From an uncultured Actinomycetes bacterium (GTDB lineage: Bacteria > Actinomycetota > Acidimicrobiia > Acidimicrobiales > Acidimicrobilacustridaceae), in the NCBI GenBank assembly GCA_945957335.1, contig CAMFLJ010000139.1:1-9046 (forward strand): DNA of 9,046 nt. Reading direction: 5' to 3'. The stretch's first letter is position 1. Each line of letters begins with the position of its first letter. Shown one piece after another: positions 1 through 6,052 of this stretch. Position numbers and translations under genes: made by a program. The notes below the pieces were generated by a model. That model was not told the origin of the DNA. It saw only the letters and a program-made list of their open reading frames with translations, and made no database searches.

Positions 1-168
1 GTCGAGGCGATGCTGCGCCGGCTGCACCTGCGCAACCTCGCCGACCTCGATCCCGGGCGCATGGCCCGGCTCACGGCCGGCCACCCACCGGCCGCCGAGC
101 GGATCGCGTTCGCCCGGGCGTGGTCGGCCTCGCGGCCCGTGGCCCGGCCGACTCAGCCGGCGGGGTAG
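1..168 (+). CDS. M48-family metallopeptidase, C-terminal fragment (5' truncated by window edge)
   Basis: An open frame enters from the left edge in frame 1 and stops at TAG 166-168, giving 55 residues. It reads LRNLADLDPGRMARL, then a HPPAAERIAFARAW segment at residues 28-41. This pattern (N-L-x-D-L-D-P, then H-P-P-x-x-E-R-I near the C-terminus) is typical of the end of Ste24/HtpX-like M48 zinc endopeptidases, integral membrane proteases where a conserved HP..ERI segment closes the domain. The HEXXH motif and membrane segments would lie outside the window, so catalytic competence cannot be judged. The last 16 bases overlap the 3' end of convergent galE, and no terminator hairpin is visible. 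The family call rests on recollection of the C-terminal motif only; another membrane peptidase is possible. Confidence 0.6.
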   Translation, partial: VEAMLRRLHLRNLADLDPGRMARLTAGHPPAAERIAFARAWSASRPVARPTQPAG

Positions 169-1181
169 CCCTCGGGGTTCTGCGACTGCCAGCGCCAGGC
201 GTCGGCGCACATCTCGGGCAGGGTGCGCTCGGCCCGCCAGCCCAGCAGCTCGGCGGCCAGTGCCGGGTCGGCGAACGAGGCCGGCACGTCGCCGGCGCGT
301 CGGGGGCCGATGCGGTGGGGGAGCGGGCGGCCCACCGCCTCGGAGGCGGCGGCCACGACCTGCAGCACCGACGAGCCCGAGCCGGTGCCCAGGTTCACCG
401 CCCGGCAGCCGGGCAGCGAGTCGATGCGCTCGATGGCGGCGAGGTGGCCGGCGGCGAGGTCCATGACGTGGATGTAGTCGCGGATGCACGTGCCGTCGGG
501 GGTGGGGTAGTCGTCGCCGAAGATCGTGAGCTCGTCGCGACGGCCGACCGCCACCTGCATCACGAACGGCATGAGGTTGTTGGGGATGCCGTTGGGGTCC
601 TCGCCGATGTCGCCGCTGGGGTGGGCACCGACGGGGTTGAAGTAGCGCAGCAGCACCACGTGCCACTCCGGCGAGGAGCCGGCGACGTCGCCGAGCAGCA
701 TCTCGATGGCCTGCTTGGTGCGCCCGTAGGGGTTCGTGGCACCGACGGCGGCGGACTCGTCGATGGGCACCCGCTCGGGCTCGCCGTAGACGGTGGCCGA
801 CGACGAGAACACGAGCTTGCGGATGCCGTGGCGCTCGAGCACCTCGAGCAGGGCGATGGTGCCGCCGACGTTGACGTCCCAGTAGCGCACGGGCTGGTCG
901 ACCGACTCGCCCACCGCCTTCAGCCCGGCGAAGTGGATGACGCTGTCGATGCCGGCGCCGGTCACCACCGCGTCGAGGGCCTCGACGTCGCGCAGGTCGA
1001 CCCGGTGGAACGAGAGGTCGCCGTCGGCGAGGCGTCGCACCCGCCGCAGCGACTCCTCGGAGGAGTTCGAGAGGTCGTCGACCACCACGACCCGGTGCCC
1101 GGCCTCGAGCAGGACGACGGCGGTGTGGCTGCCGATGTAGCCGGCGCCGCCGGTGAGCAGGACGGTCGAGGGGCGGGACAT
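153..1181 (-). CDS. galE: UDP-glucose 4-epimerase (GalE)
   Basis: A 342-residue extended-SDR epimerase of usual family length. It interconverts UDP-glucose and UDP-galactose in the cytosol with bound NAD+, supplying galactosyl units for cell-envelope glycans. The Rossmann motif TGGAGYIGSH is at residues 10-19 (G11, G14, G17), and D35-D36 follow beta-2. The catalytic triad is present: S128 in SSSATVYG, then Y152 and K156 in PYGRTK. The GalE-specific substrate region RYFNPVGAHPSG (179-190) and CIRDYIHVMDLA (232-243) are intact. At the position of E. coli Tyr299 and human Cys307 it has Ser302 (GDVPASFAD), a small residue that in other GalEs goes with activity on N-acetylated UDP-hexosamines, so UDP-GlcNAc/UDP-GalNAc may also be used. 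The ATG is the only reasonable start, although GGAGG directly abuts it. The gene is divergent from pstS across an operator-like region and convergent with the upstream peptidase gene. Confidence 0.95.
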   Translation of the reverse strand: MSRPSTVLLTGGAGYIGSHTAVVLLEAGHRVVVVDDLSNSSEESLRRVRRLADGDLSFHRVDLRDVEALDAVVTGAGIDSVIHFAGLKAVGESVDQPVRYWDVNVGGTIALLEVLERHGIRKLVFSSSATVYGEPERVPIDESAAVGATNPYGRTKQAIEMLLGDVAGSSPEWHVVLLRYFNPVGAHPSGDIGEDPNGIPNNLMPFVMQVAVGRRDELTIFGDDYPTPDGTCIRDYIHVMDLAAGHLAAIERIDSLPGCRAVNLGTGSGSSVLQVVAAASEAVGRPLPHRIGPRRAGDVPASFADPALAAELLGWRAERTLPEMCADAWRWQSQNPEGYPAG

Positions 1182-1186
1182 CCTCC
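1182..1186 (-). promoter_or_regulatory. Shine-Dalgarno-like GGAGG abutting the galE ATG
   Basis: Read on the minus strand, GGAGG is followed immediately by the galE ATG with no spacer. This is closer than the usual 5-9 bases. No in-frame ATG/GTG/TTG a few codons downstream would give better spacing, because the Rossmann strand begins at residue 6. Either initiation here is weak or a less obvious purine stretch further upstream is used. Confidence 0.35.
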
Positions 1187-1251
1187 GAGCCTGCCATCCC
1201 GGGCGGTGGCCGTGGTGCCGGCCCGGCGCCGGGGAGACCCGCCCAGAGCGG

Positions 1252-1280
1252 GGCGAACGGCGGGTGAACGGGAGTGGAAC
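1252..1280 (-). promoter_or_regulatory. PHO-box-like array, arm facing galE
   Basis: Three 7-mers in 11-base phase on the minus strand: GTTCCAC (1280-1274), GTTCACC (1269-1263) and GTTCGCC (1258-1252). GTTCACC in 11-base direct-repeat units is the known core of Streptomyces PhoP boxes, bound by a regulator of the same OmpR/PhoB class as the one encoded at 8114-8827. The outer unit ends about 70 bases from the galE start. No minus-strand TANNNT -10 is visible between it and galE, because that stretch contains no TA step, so control of galE is uncertain. Confidence 0.6.
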
Positions 1281-1286
1281 CCGGAT

Positions 1287-1315
1287 GTTCCGCCGTCGTT
1301 CACCTCCGGTTCACC
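1287..1315 (+). promoter_or_regulatory. PHO-box-like array, arm facing pstS
   Basis: Three 7-mers in exact 11-base phase: GTTCCGC (1287), GTTCACC (1298) and GTTCACC (1309). The two inner copies are identical and match the Streptomyces PhoP direct-repeat core exactly. A period of one helical turn suits tandem head-to-tail binding of OmpR-family winged-helix proteins. The array lies about 95 bases upstream of the pstS start, in the expected place for phosphate-starvation induction of the operon, and the likely ligand is the RegX3/PhoP-like protein encoded at its end. Confidence 0.8.
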
Positions 1316-1346
1316 CGGGGCCGGGGATCGCGCAACCTTCGCTCCG

Positions 1347-1352
1347 TACCGT
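1347..1352 (+). promoter_or_regulatory. Candidate -10 element of the pst operon promoter
   Basis: TACCGT fits the actinobacterial TANNNT -10 pattern and lies 31 bases after the last GTTCACC unit. With a 17-base spacer the -35 region would fall at about 1324-1329, just beyond the PHO-box-like array. It shows no good TTGACA match, as expected for an activator-dependent promoter. A start near 1359 would leave a leader of about 50 bases before pstS. Confidence 0.35.
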
Positions 1353-1396
1353 CGGTCCTGCGTGGGCACGTGGCCCGCGCACGACACCATTCGTTC

Positions 1397-1403
1397 AAGG
1401 GAG
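1397..1403 (+). promoter_or_regulatory. Ribosome binding site fixing the pstS TTG start
   Basis: AAGGGAG sits 7 bases before TTG 1411-1413. The TTG begins a perfect lipoprotein signal peptide, so this site decides the start over longer in-frame extensions beginning as far upstream as 1153, which would run through the operator and promoter. Confidence 0.8.
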
Positions 1404-1410
1404 TTGCACC

Positions 1411-2508
1411 TTGCGTTCATCGAAGCGGCTTGCCTGGCTCGTCGCCCTCCTCGCCACCGTCGGCCTCGTCGCCGGCGCCTGCGGCAGCAGCAGCAGCGGT
1501 GGAAGCAGCACCGCCAGCACCTCCGGGGGCGCCACCTCCGACTTCGACTACTCGACCCTCTCCGGCACCCTCAACGGCTCCGGGTCGACGTTCCAGAACT
1601 CGTTCAACGAGGCCGCCATCGCCGCCTTCGCCGACACCGCACCCAAGCTCACCGTCAACTACCAGGCCGTGGGCTCGGGCCAGGGCAAGAAGGACCTCGC
1701 CGCCGGCACCACCCAGTGGGCGGGCACCGACTCCAAGGTCGCCGACGCCGACAAGGGCAGCTACGCCGGTGGGCCCCTGTACTTCCCGACCGTCGCCGCT
1801 CCCATCACGGTCTCGTACAACCTGAAGGGCGTCGACAAGGTCCAGCTCTCGGCCGAGACCCTGGGCGCCATCTTCTCGGGCACGATCACCTCCTGGAACG
1901 ACCCGAAGATCGCCGCCGACAACCCCGGCACGACCCTGCCGAGCACCGCGATCACCCTCGCCGTGCGCTCTGACGGCTCGGGCACCACCTCGGCGTTCTC
2001 CAAGTACCTCGCCAAGGCCGCCGCCTCGACCTTCACGCTCACCGCCGGTGACACGGTCCAGTGGCCGAGCAGCGCCCAGGCTGGCAAGGGCAACTCGGGC
2101 GTGGCCCAGATCATCACCCAGACCGACGGGGCCATCGGCTACGTCGACTACTCCGACGCCAAGGCCTCGAAGCTCAGCCTGGCCGCCATCAAGAACAAGT
2201 CCGGCGCCTACGTGGCCCCGAGCAGCGAGTCGGCCTCGGCCGCCCTCGCCGGCGCCACCATCGGCTCCGACCTGTTCATCGACGCCCTCGACGCCACCGG
2301 CGCCGACGCCTACCCGATCACCACCGGCACCTACGTTCTGGTGAGCGCCACCCAGAAGGACGCCACCACGGCGAACAACCTGAAGGGCTGGATCACCTTC
2401 CTGCTCACCGACGCCCAGTCGCTGGCCGCCGACGCCGACTACGCGCCGCTGCCGACCTCGCTGGCCGAGCAGGCACTGGCTCAGCTCGCCAAGATCACGG
2501 TGGGCTAG
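1411..2508 (+). CDS. pstS: Phosphate ABC transporter substrate-binding lipoprotein PstS
   Basis: This 365-residue protein captures inorganic phosphate outside the membrane and delivers it to PstCA. It starts at TTG with a strong Shine-Dalgarno site. Residues 1-24 are a lipoprotein signal (basic RSSKR, hydrophobic core, VAGAC) with Cys24 as the lipidated residue. A Ser/Gly/Thr-rich tether follows (about 25-45), encoded partly by a short AGC run. Phosphate contacts align with E. coli PstS: T60-F61 in GSGSTF, S89 in YQAVGSGQG, D107 in WAGTD, and R186, D188, S190, G191 and T192 in RSDGSGT. The spacings (S89 to D107 is 18; R186 to T192 is 6) equal those between the E. coli residues. GNSGVAQII...GAIGYVDY (227-247) is the conserved second-lobe hinge region. 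It is the first gene of the operon, downstream of the PHO-box-like array. Its stop overlaps the pstC ribosome site. Confidence 0.96.
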   Translation: MRSSKRLAWLVALLATVGLVAGACGSSSSGGSSTASTSGGATSDFDYSTLSGTLNGSGSTFQNSFNEAAIAAFADTAPKLTVNYQAVGSGQGKKDLAAGTTQWAGTDSKVADADKGSYAGGPLYFPTVAAPITVSYNLKGVDKVQLSAETLGAIFSGTITSWNDPKIAADNPGTTLPSTAITLAVRSDGSGTTSAFSKYLAKAAASTFTLTAGDTVQWPSSAQAGKGNSGVAQIITQTDGAIGYVDYSDAKASKLSLAAIKNKSGAYVAPSSESASAALAGATIGSDLFIDALDATGADAYPITTGTYVLVSATQKDATTANNLKGWITFLLTDAQSLAADADYAPLPTSLAEQALAQLAKITVG

Positions 2509-2517
2509 GAATACCGG

Positions 2518-3519
2518 ATGCCTCCTGCTTCCTCCGTCGCGGAGCGAGCACCTGATCCCGACGTCCCGGTCGACGCCAGCATCTCGCTGGCGTCGACCGG
2601 CGGCCGTCGGGGCGACAGCATCTTCCGGCTGGTGGCCCTCGCCGCCGGGCTGCTCGTCCTGGTGGTGCTCGCCGGCATCGCGTTCGCCACCACCCGCCAG
2701 GCCTGGCCGGCGTTCAGCGCCGAGGGCATCGGGTTCCTGACCTCCTCGGACTGGGACCCGAACAACGGCAAGTTCGGTGCCCTCGCCTTCATCTGGGGCA
2801 CCCTCCTCTCGTCGGCCATCGCCCTCGTCATCGGCGTGCCGATCAGCATCGGCATCGCGCTCTACACCAACGAGATGGCGCCGCGCCGGCTGCGCCGCCC
2901 GGTCACCTACGTGATCGACCTCCTGGCCGCCATCCCCTCGGTGGTCTACGGCCTCTGGGGCGTGCTGGTGCTCGCCCCGAACATCCTCCCGGTCTACGAC
3001 TCGATCAACTCCGCAGTGGGCGACGTGCCGGGGCTCAGCTGGCTCTTCGGCGGCAAGGCCAGCGGACGTAGCTTCATGACCGCCGGGCTGATCCTGGCGA
3101 TCATGATCATCCCGATCGTCACCTCCCTCAGCCGGGAGGTCATCGCCACCGTGCCGCGATCGCAGCGCGAGGCCGCCTACGGGATGGGCGCCACCCGCTG
3201 GGAGATGATCCGCTCGGCCGTCCTGCCATGGAGCCGTGGTGGCATCGTCGGCGCCACCATGCTCGGCCTCGGCCGGGCCATGGGCGAGACCATCGCCGTC
3301 GCCCTGGTGATCGGGTCGAACGCCCAGATCACCACCCACCTGTTCTCACCCGGTGACTCGATGGCCGGTGTCATCGCCAACCAGTGGGGCGAGTCCTCCG
3401 GGACCTACTCGGCCGCCCTCATCGGCCTCGGTGTGGTCCTGTTCGCCGTGACCATCCTCGTCAACGTGATCGCCCGCCGGGTCGTGCGCCACTTCGACGA
3501 ACGCCTGAAGGTGGCCTGA
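2518..3519 (+). CDS. pstC: Phosphate ABC transporter permease PstC
   Basis: A 333-residue integral membrane subunit that forms the phosphate channel with PstA. The cytoplasmic N-terminus (about 1-35) is somewhat long. Six membrane segments are visible at roughly 37-57, 89-116, 131-156, 187-205, 242-267 and 298-319. The large outside loop between the first two contains the PstC-type LTSSDWDPNNGKFGALAF segment (74-91). The EAA coupling loop REAAYGMGATRWEMIRSAVL (217-236) would contact PstB, and GRAMGETIAV (252-261) is the conserved Pst permease motif. AGGA at 2507-2510, inside the pstS stop region, lies 7 bases before the ATG. The stop is one base before the pstA start, so translation is probably coupled. 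Family assignment is secure, and PstC rather than PstA is supported by gene order and the first outside loop. Confidence 0.95.
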   Translation: MPPASSVAERAPDPDVPVDASISLASTGGRRGDSIFRLVALAAGLLVLVVLAGIAFATTRQAWPAFSAEGIGFLTSSDWDPNNGKFGALAFIWGTLLSSAIALVIGVPISIGIALYTNEMAPRRLRRPVTYVIDLLAAIPSVVYGLWGVLVLAPNILPVYDSINSAVGDVPGLSWLFGGKASGRSFMTAGLILAIMIIPIVTSLSREVIATVPRSQREAAYGMGATRWEMIRSAVLPWSRGGIVGATMLGLGRAMGETIAVALVIGSNAQITTHLFSPGDSMAGVIANQWGESSGTYSAALIGLGVVLFAVTILVNVIARRVVRHFDERLKVA

Positions 3520-3520
3520 C

Positions 3521-4423
3521 ATGACCGACACCCAGCTGGTGCGCGACTCCGACCGGCTGCTGCTCGAGGCGACCATGAGCCGCTCCCGCCGGGTGCGCAA
3601 CGGCATGGCCAGCGTGTGGATGCTGGGCTCGGTCCTCGTCGCCCTGGTGCCCCTCGCCGTCGTCATCTTCTACGTCGTGAGCAAGGGCCTCTCGGTGATC
3701 AACGGCGACTGGTTCACCAAGGACCTGCCGGCCATCACCACCAAGCCCGGCGGCGGCATGGGCCCGGCCATCGTGGGCACCCTGCTCATCACGGCCGGTG
3801 CCGCGGTCATGGCGGTGCCCCTCGGCATCCTCGGTGCCATCTACCTCCACGAGTACGGGGGCCCCGGTCGCCTGGCGTCGATCGTGCGCACCATGGCTGA
3901 CGTGATGACCGGCGTGCCGTCCATCGTCATGGGCCTCTTCGTCTACAGCACCTGGACCCTCGCCTTCGGGCTCAACGGCTTCGGCGGGTCGCTGGCCTTG
4001 GCGTGCCTGATGTTGCCGATCGTGATCCGCTCCACCGAGGAGATGCTCAAGCTCGTGCCCGACGAGCTGCGCCAGGCCAGCTACGCCCTGGGCAACCGCA
4101 AGTGGCGCACCATCGTCACCGTCGTGCTGCCGTCGGCGTTCGGCGGCATCGTCTCGGGCGTCATGCTCGCCATCGCCCGCGCCGCCGGCGAGACCGCCCC
4201 GCTTATCTTCACCATCGGCGCCGCGCGCAAGCTCAACCTCGACCTGTTCAACGGGCCCATGAACGCGCTGTCGCTGCAGATCTTCAAGAACGCGTCGTCG
4301 AGCTTCCCGGCCGCCACCGAGCGGGCGTGGGGTGCGGCGCTCACCCTCATCGCCATCGTCTTCATCCTGACGGTCCTCGCCCGAGTCGTCTCGGCCAGGG
4401 TCGCCCGCAAGCACAACGCCTGA
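3521..4423 (+). CDS. pstA: Phosphate ABC transporter permease PstA
   Basis: A 300-residue partner permease of PstC in the cytoplasmic membrane. A basic N-terminus (RSRRVRN, 21-27) precedes membrane segments at about 31-55, 81-110, 124-150, 155-170, 207-234 and 269-290. PstA-type features include GGGMGPAIVGTLLIT (77-91), ADVMTGVPSIVMGLFVY (126-142) and the EAA loop RQASYALGNRKWRTIVTVVL (184-203). ARAAGETAPL (219-228) is the PstA counterpart of GRAMGETIAV in PstC. GAAGG at 3507-3511, within the end of pstC, lies 9 bases before the ATG. The C-terminus is basic (ARVARKHNA) and cytoplasmic. A 58-base gap follows before the pstB ATG, the largest gap inside the operon. Confidence 0.95.
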   Translation: MTDTQLVRDSDRLLLEATMSRSRRVRNGMASVWMLGSVLVALVPLAVVIFYVVSKGLSVINGDWFTKDLPAITTKPGGGMGPAIVGTLLITAGAAVMAVPLGILGAIYLHEYGGPGRLASIVRTMADVMTGVPSIVMGLFVYSTWTLAFGLNGFGGSLALACLMLPIVIRSTEEMLKLVPDELRQASYALGNRKWRTIVTVVLPSAFGGIVSGVMLAIARAAGETAPLIFTIGAARKLNLDLFNGPMNALSLQIFKNASSSFPAATERAWGAALTLIAIVFILTVLARVVSARVARKHNA

Positions 4424-4429
4424 GCCACC

Positions 4430-4435
4430 TACCCT
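4430..4435 (+). promoter_or_regulatory. Candidate -10 for an internal promoter giving a leaderless pstB message
   Basis: TACCCT fits TANNNT and is followed by exactly 7 bases and then GTG 4443, which is in frame with pstB. This is the geometry of leaderless actinobacterial promoters, in which transcription begins at the start codon. No clear -35 element is visible in the end of pstA. The assignment is tentative because TANNNT matches are common. Confidence 0.25.
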
Positions 4436-4469
4436 TCGCTCCGTGACCGCCGAAACGCCCCCCGAGCCC

Positions 4470-4474
4470 GAGGA
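4470..4474 (+). promoter_or_regulatory. Ribosome binding site favouring pstB ATG 4482
   Basis: GAGGA stands 7 bases before ATG 4482-4484. The alternative GTG at 4443 has no Shine-Dalgarno match, so on an operon-length transcript the ATG is the better start. The GTG would only be attractive on a leaderless message. Confidence 0.55.
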
Positions 4475-4481
4475 CCTCCCC

Positions 4482-5351
4482 ATGACGGCCGATGCCCCCA
4501 GCCCCACCCTCGACGAAACGGTCGGCGATCACCACGCGCCCGTGCCCGAGGCCCACGAGCCCCACCTCGAGCCGAAGGTCGTGTTCGACGTGCAGGACCT
4601 CAACGTCTTCTACGGCGCCTTCAAGGCCGTCCGCGACGTCAACCTCAACATCCACCAGCACGAGATCACCGCGTTCATCGGCCCGTCCGGCTGCGGCAAG
4701 TCCACCGTGCTGCGGTGCTTCGATCGGATGAACGACCTGATCGAGAGCGCGCGTGTCGAGGGCAAGGTGCTCTACCACGGCGTCGACCTCTACGACGCCA
4801 GGGTCGACCCGGTCGAGGTGCGCAAGCGCATCGGCATGGTGTTCCAGAAGCCGAACCCCTTCCCGAAGTCGATCTACGACAACATCGCGTTCGGCCCCCG
4901 CCTCGCCGGCATGAAGGACGACCTCGACGACCGCGTCGAGAAGGCCCTGCGCCAGGCCGCGCTCTGGGACGAGGTCAAGGACCGCCTGAAGAAGTCGGCC
5001 ATGGGCCTCTCCGGCGGCCAGCAGCAGCGCCTCTGCATCGCCCGAGCCATCGCGGTCGAGCCCGAGGTCGTGCTGATGGACGAGCCGTGCTCCGCGCTCG
5101 ACCCGATCGCCACCGCCCGCATCGAGGACCTGATGCAGGAGATCAAGAGCGAGTACACGATCCTGATCGTCACCCACAACATGCAGCAGGCCGCCCGGGT
5201 GAGCGACCGCACTGCGTTCTTCACCACCGAAGTCAACCCCGAGGGCGACCACCGCACCGGCGTGCTCGTCGAGTACGACAGCACCGACAAGATGTTCTCG
5301 GCGCCGTCCGACGAGCGGACGGAGAACTATGTCACCGGCCGCTTCGGCTGA
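4482..5351 (+). CDS. pstB: Phosphate ABC transporter ATP-binding protein PstB
   Basis: A 289-residue cytoplasmic ATPase that powers PstCA and passes transporter status to PhoU and the histidine kinase. All ABC motifs are intact: Walker A GPSGCGKST (67-75), Q-loop Q122 in FQKPNPFPKSIYDN (a PstB hallmark), signature LSGGQQQR (176-183), Walker B VVLMDEP (196-202), D-loop SALD (204-207) and switch H232. The C-terminal FSAPSDERTENYVTGRFG (272-289) is the standard PstB ending. The first ~32 residues, before the usual PstB start, are an acidic, His/Pro-rich extension (GDHHAPVPEAHEPH). Starting at GTG 4443 would add 13 more residues; the ATG is preferred because of GAGGA 7 bases upstream. The last 23 bases overlap the first phoU, which fits coupled translation. 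Confidence 0.95.
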   Translation: MTADAPSPTLDETVGDHHAPVPEAHEPHLEPKVVFDVQDLNVFYGAFKAVRDVNLNIHQHEITAFIGPSGCGKSTVLRCFDRMNDLIESARVEGKVLYHGVDLYDARVDPVEVRKRIGMVFQKPNPFPKSIYDNIAFGPRLAGMKDDLDDRVEKALRQAALWDEVKDRLKKSAMGLSGGQQQRLCIARAIAVEPEVVLMDEPCSALDPIATARIEDLMQEIKSEYTILIVTHNMQQAARVSDRTAFFTTEVNPEGDHRTGVLVEYDSTDKMFSAPSDERTENYVTGRFG

Positions 5352-6018
5352 CGGAGGCCCCGCCCGCCAGCACTACACGGCCGAGCTCGAGCAGCTCGCG
5401 CTGCAGGTCGAGATGATGGGCGTGCTCGTCGACCAGAACCTCGAGCGCATGCGCGACGTGCTCCGCGGGGGCGACGCCTCCACCGCCACCCAGGCGGTCG
5501 CGGCCGACGACCGCATCGACGCCATGAACGTGTCGCTCATGGAGCGCTGCTACGAGCTGCTGCGCCGCGAGGCCCCGGTGGCCTCCGACCTGCGCCTCAT
5601 CGTGTCGGTGCTCCGGGTGACCCCCGAGCTCGAGCGCATCGGCGACCTCGCCCTGCGCGTCGTCAAGCTGCAGCCCGACCACGAGCTCCTCGTGGCGGTG
5701 CCCCGCGCCTTCGACGTGCTCGAGACCATGGCCGACCACGCCATCGACCGCTATCGCGACGCGTTGCGGGCCTGGTCGGCGCTCGACCTCGACCTCGCCG
5801 ACCGCGTGGCGGCCGAGGCGCCTCCAGGCGTGGCCGCCACCCAGCTCGTCGAAGCTCTCCTGGCATACGGAGGAACCGACGGCGTGGCCGTCACCCTCCG
5901 TACGATGGTGGCGGGCCAGGCCCTCGACCGCATCGCCGACCACGCGGCCGTCCTGGGCGCCCGAGTCCGCTACCTGATCACCGGCGATCCCGACCACCTC
6001 GCCGCCGAGGTCCGCTGA
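5329..6018 (+). CDS. phoU: PhoU-family phosphate signalling regulator (divergent first copy)
   Basis: A 229-residue cytoplasmic all-helical protein with two PhoU repeats. PhoU proteins connect PstB to the histidine kinase and keep the Pho response off when phosphate is plentiful. Repeat one covers about 14-115 and carries the metal-site motif E102-R-I-G-D106 in PELERIGDLA. Repeat two covers about 124-219, and its motif has drifted to D200-R-I-A-D204 in LDRIADHA, although the acidic pair is kept. CYELLRREAPVASDLRLIVS (74-93) is the typical first-repeat core. The ATG lies inside the end of pstB, with GGAG 4 bases upstream. The Ala/Gly/Pro start (2-12) precedes the usual PhoU beginning RQHYTAELEQL. 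It is more diverged from the family consensus than the PhoU copy downstream. Confidence 0.9.
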   Translation: MSPAASADGGPARQHYTAELEQLALQVEMMGVLVDQNLERMRDVLRGGDASTATQAVAADDRIDAMNVSLMERCYELLRREAPVASDLRLIVSVLRVTPELERIGDLALRVVKLQPDHELLVAVPRAFDVLETMADHAIDRYRDALRAWSALDLDLADRVAAEAPPGVAATQLVEALLAYGGTDGVAVTLRTMVAGQALDRIADHAAVLGARVRYLITGDPDHLAAEVR

Positions 6019-6052
6019 CCTCCCTCGGGAGACAGTCGCGACAGGAGAACAC

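Larger units (their letters stand above)
1252..1315. repeat. 64-base imperfect inverted repeat made of six 7-mers at 11-base steps
   Basis: Units on the plus strand begin at 1287, 1298 and 1309. Their mirror images on the minus strand begin at 1280, 1269 and 1258. Every pair is centred on 1283/1284. The unit sequences, inside to outside, are GTTCCGC, GTTCACC, GTTCACC on the plus strand and GTTCCAC, GTTCACC, GTTCGCC on the minus strand. The six-base centre (1281-1286) is not symmetric. The spacers between units match only partly, so the symmetry lies mostly in the protein-recognition 7-mers. That argues for a protein operator rather than an RNA hairpin. Confidence 0.8.

Noticed and set aside
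1252..1315. Inverted repeat read as a transcription terminator or RNA hairpin
   Set aside because: The match is concentrated in 7-mers at 11-base steps with mismatched spacers. There is no T-run, and it lies upstream of the likely start of transcription, so a protein operator explains it better.
1153..1410. N-terminal extension of pstS to a start at 1153
   Set aside because: It would place the operator and promoter inside the coding region and bury the lipoprotein signal. TTG 1411 has a good Shine-Dalgarno site and starts the signal peptide exactly.
1484..1513. AGC trinucleotide run after the PstS lipobox as a functional repeat
   Set aside because: It encodes the Ser-rich tether normal for actinobacterial lipoproteins and is short and interrupted.
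120..1973. Long open frame on the plus strand opposite galE and running into pstS
   Set aside because: It is a high-GC shadow frame: Gly/Ala/Arg/His-rich composition, no domain, and it crosses the operator and part of pstS in the wrong frame.
1417..3339. 640-codon minus-strand open frame opposite pstS/pstC
   Set aside because: Composition is biased to Gly/Asp/Arg/Val/His with no recognisable motif, and it lies opposite two strongly supported genes. It is typical mirror coding in GC-rich DNA. The same reasoning removes the minus-strand frames at 3461-4507, 4362-5252, 5332-6228, 6631-7950 and 7994-9016.
6020..6031. CTCCC/GGGAG hairpin between the two phoU genes
   Set aside because: The loop is only two bases, or the stem only four pairs with a four-base loop. 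There is no T-run, so it is too weak to call an attenuator or terminator.
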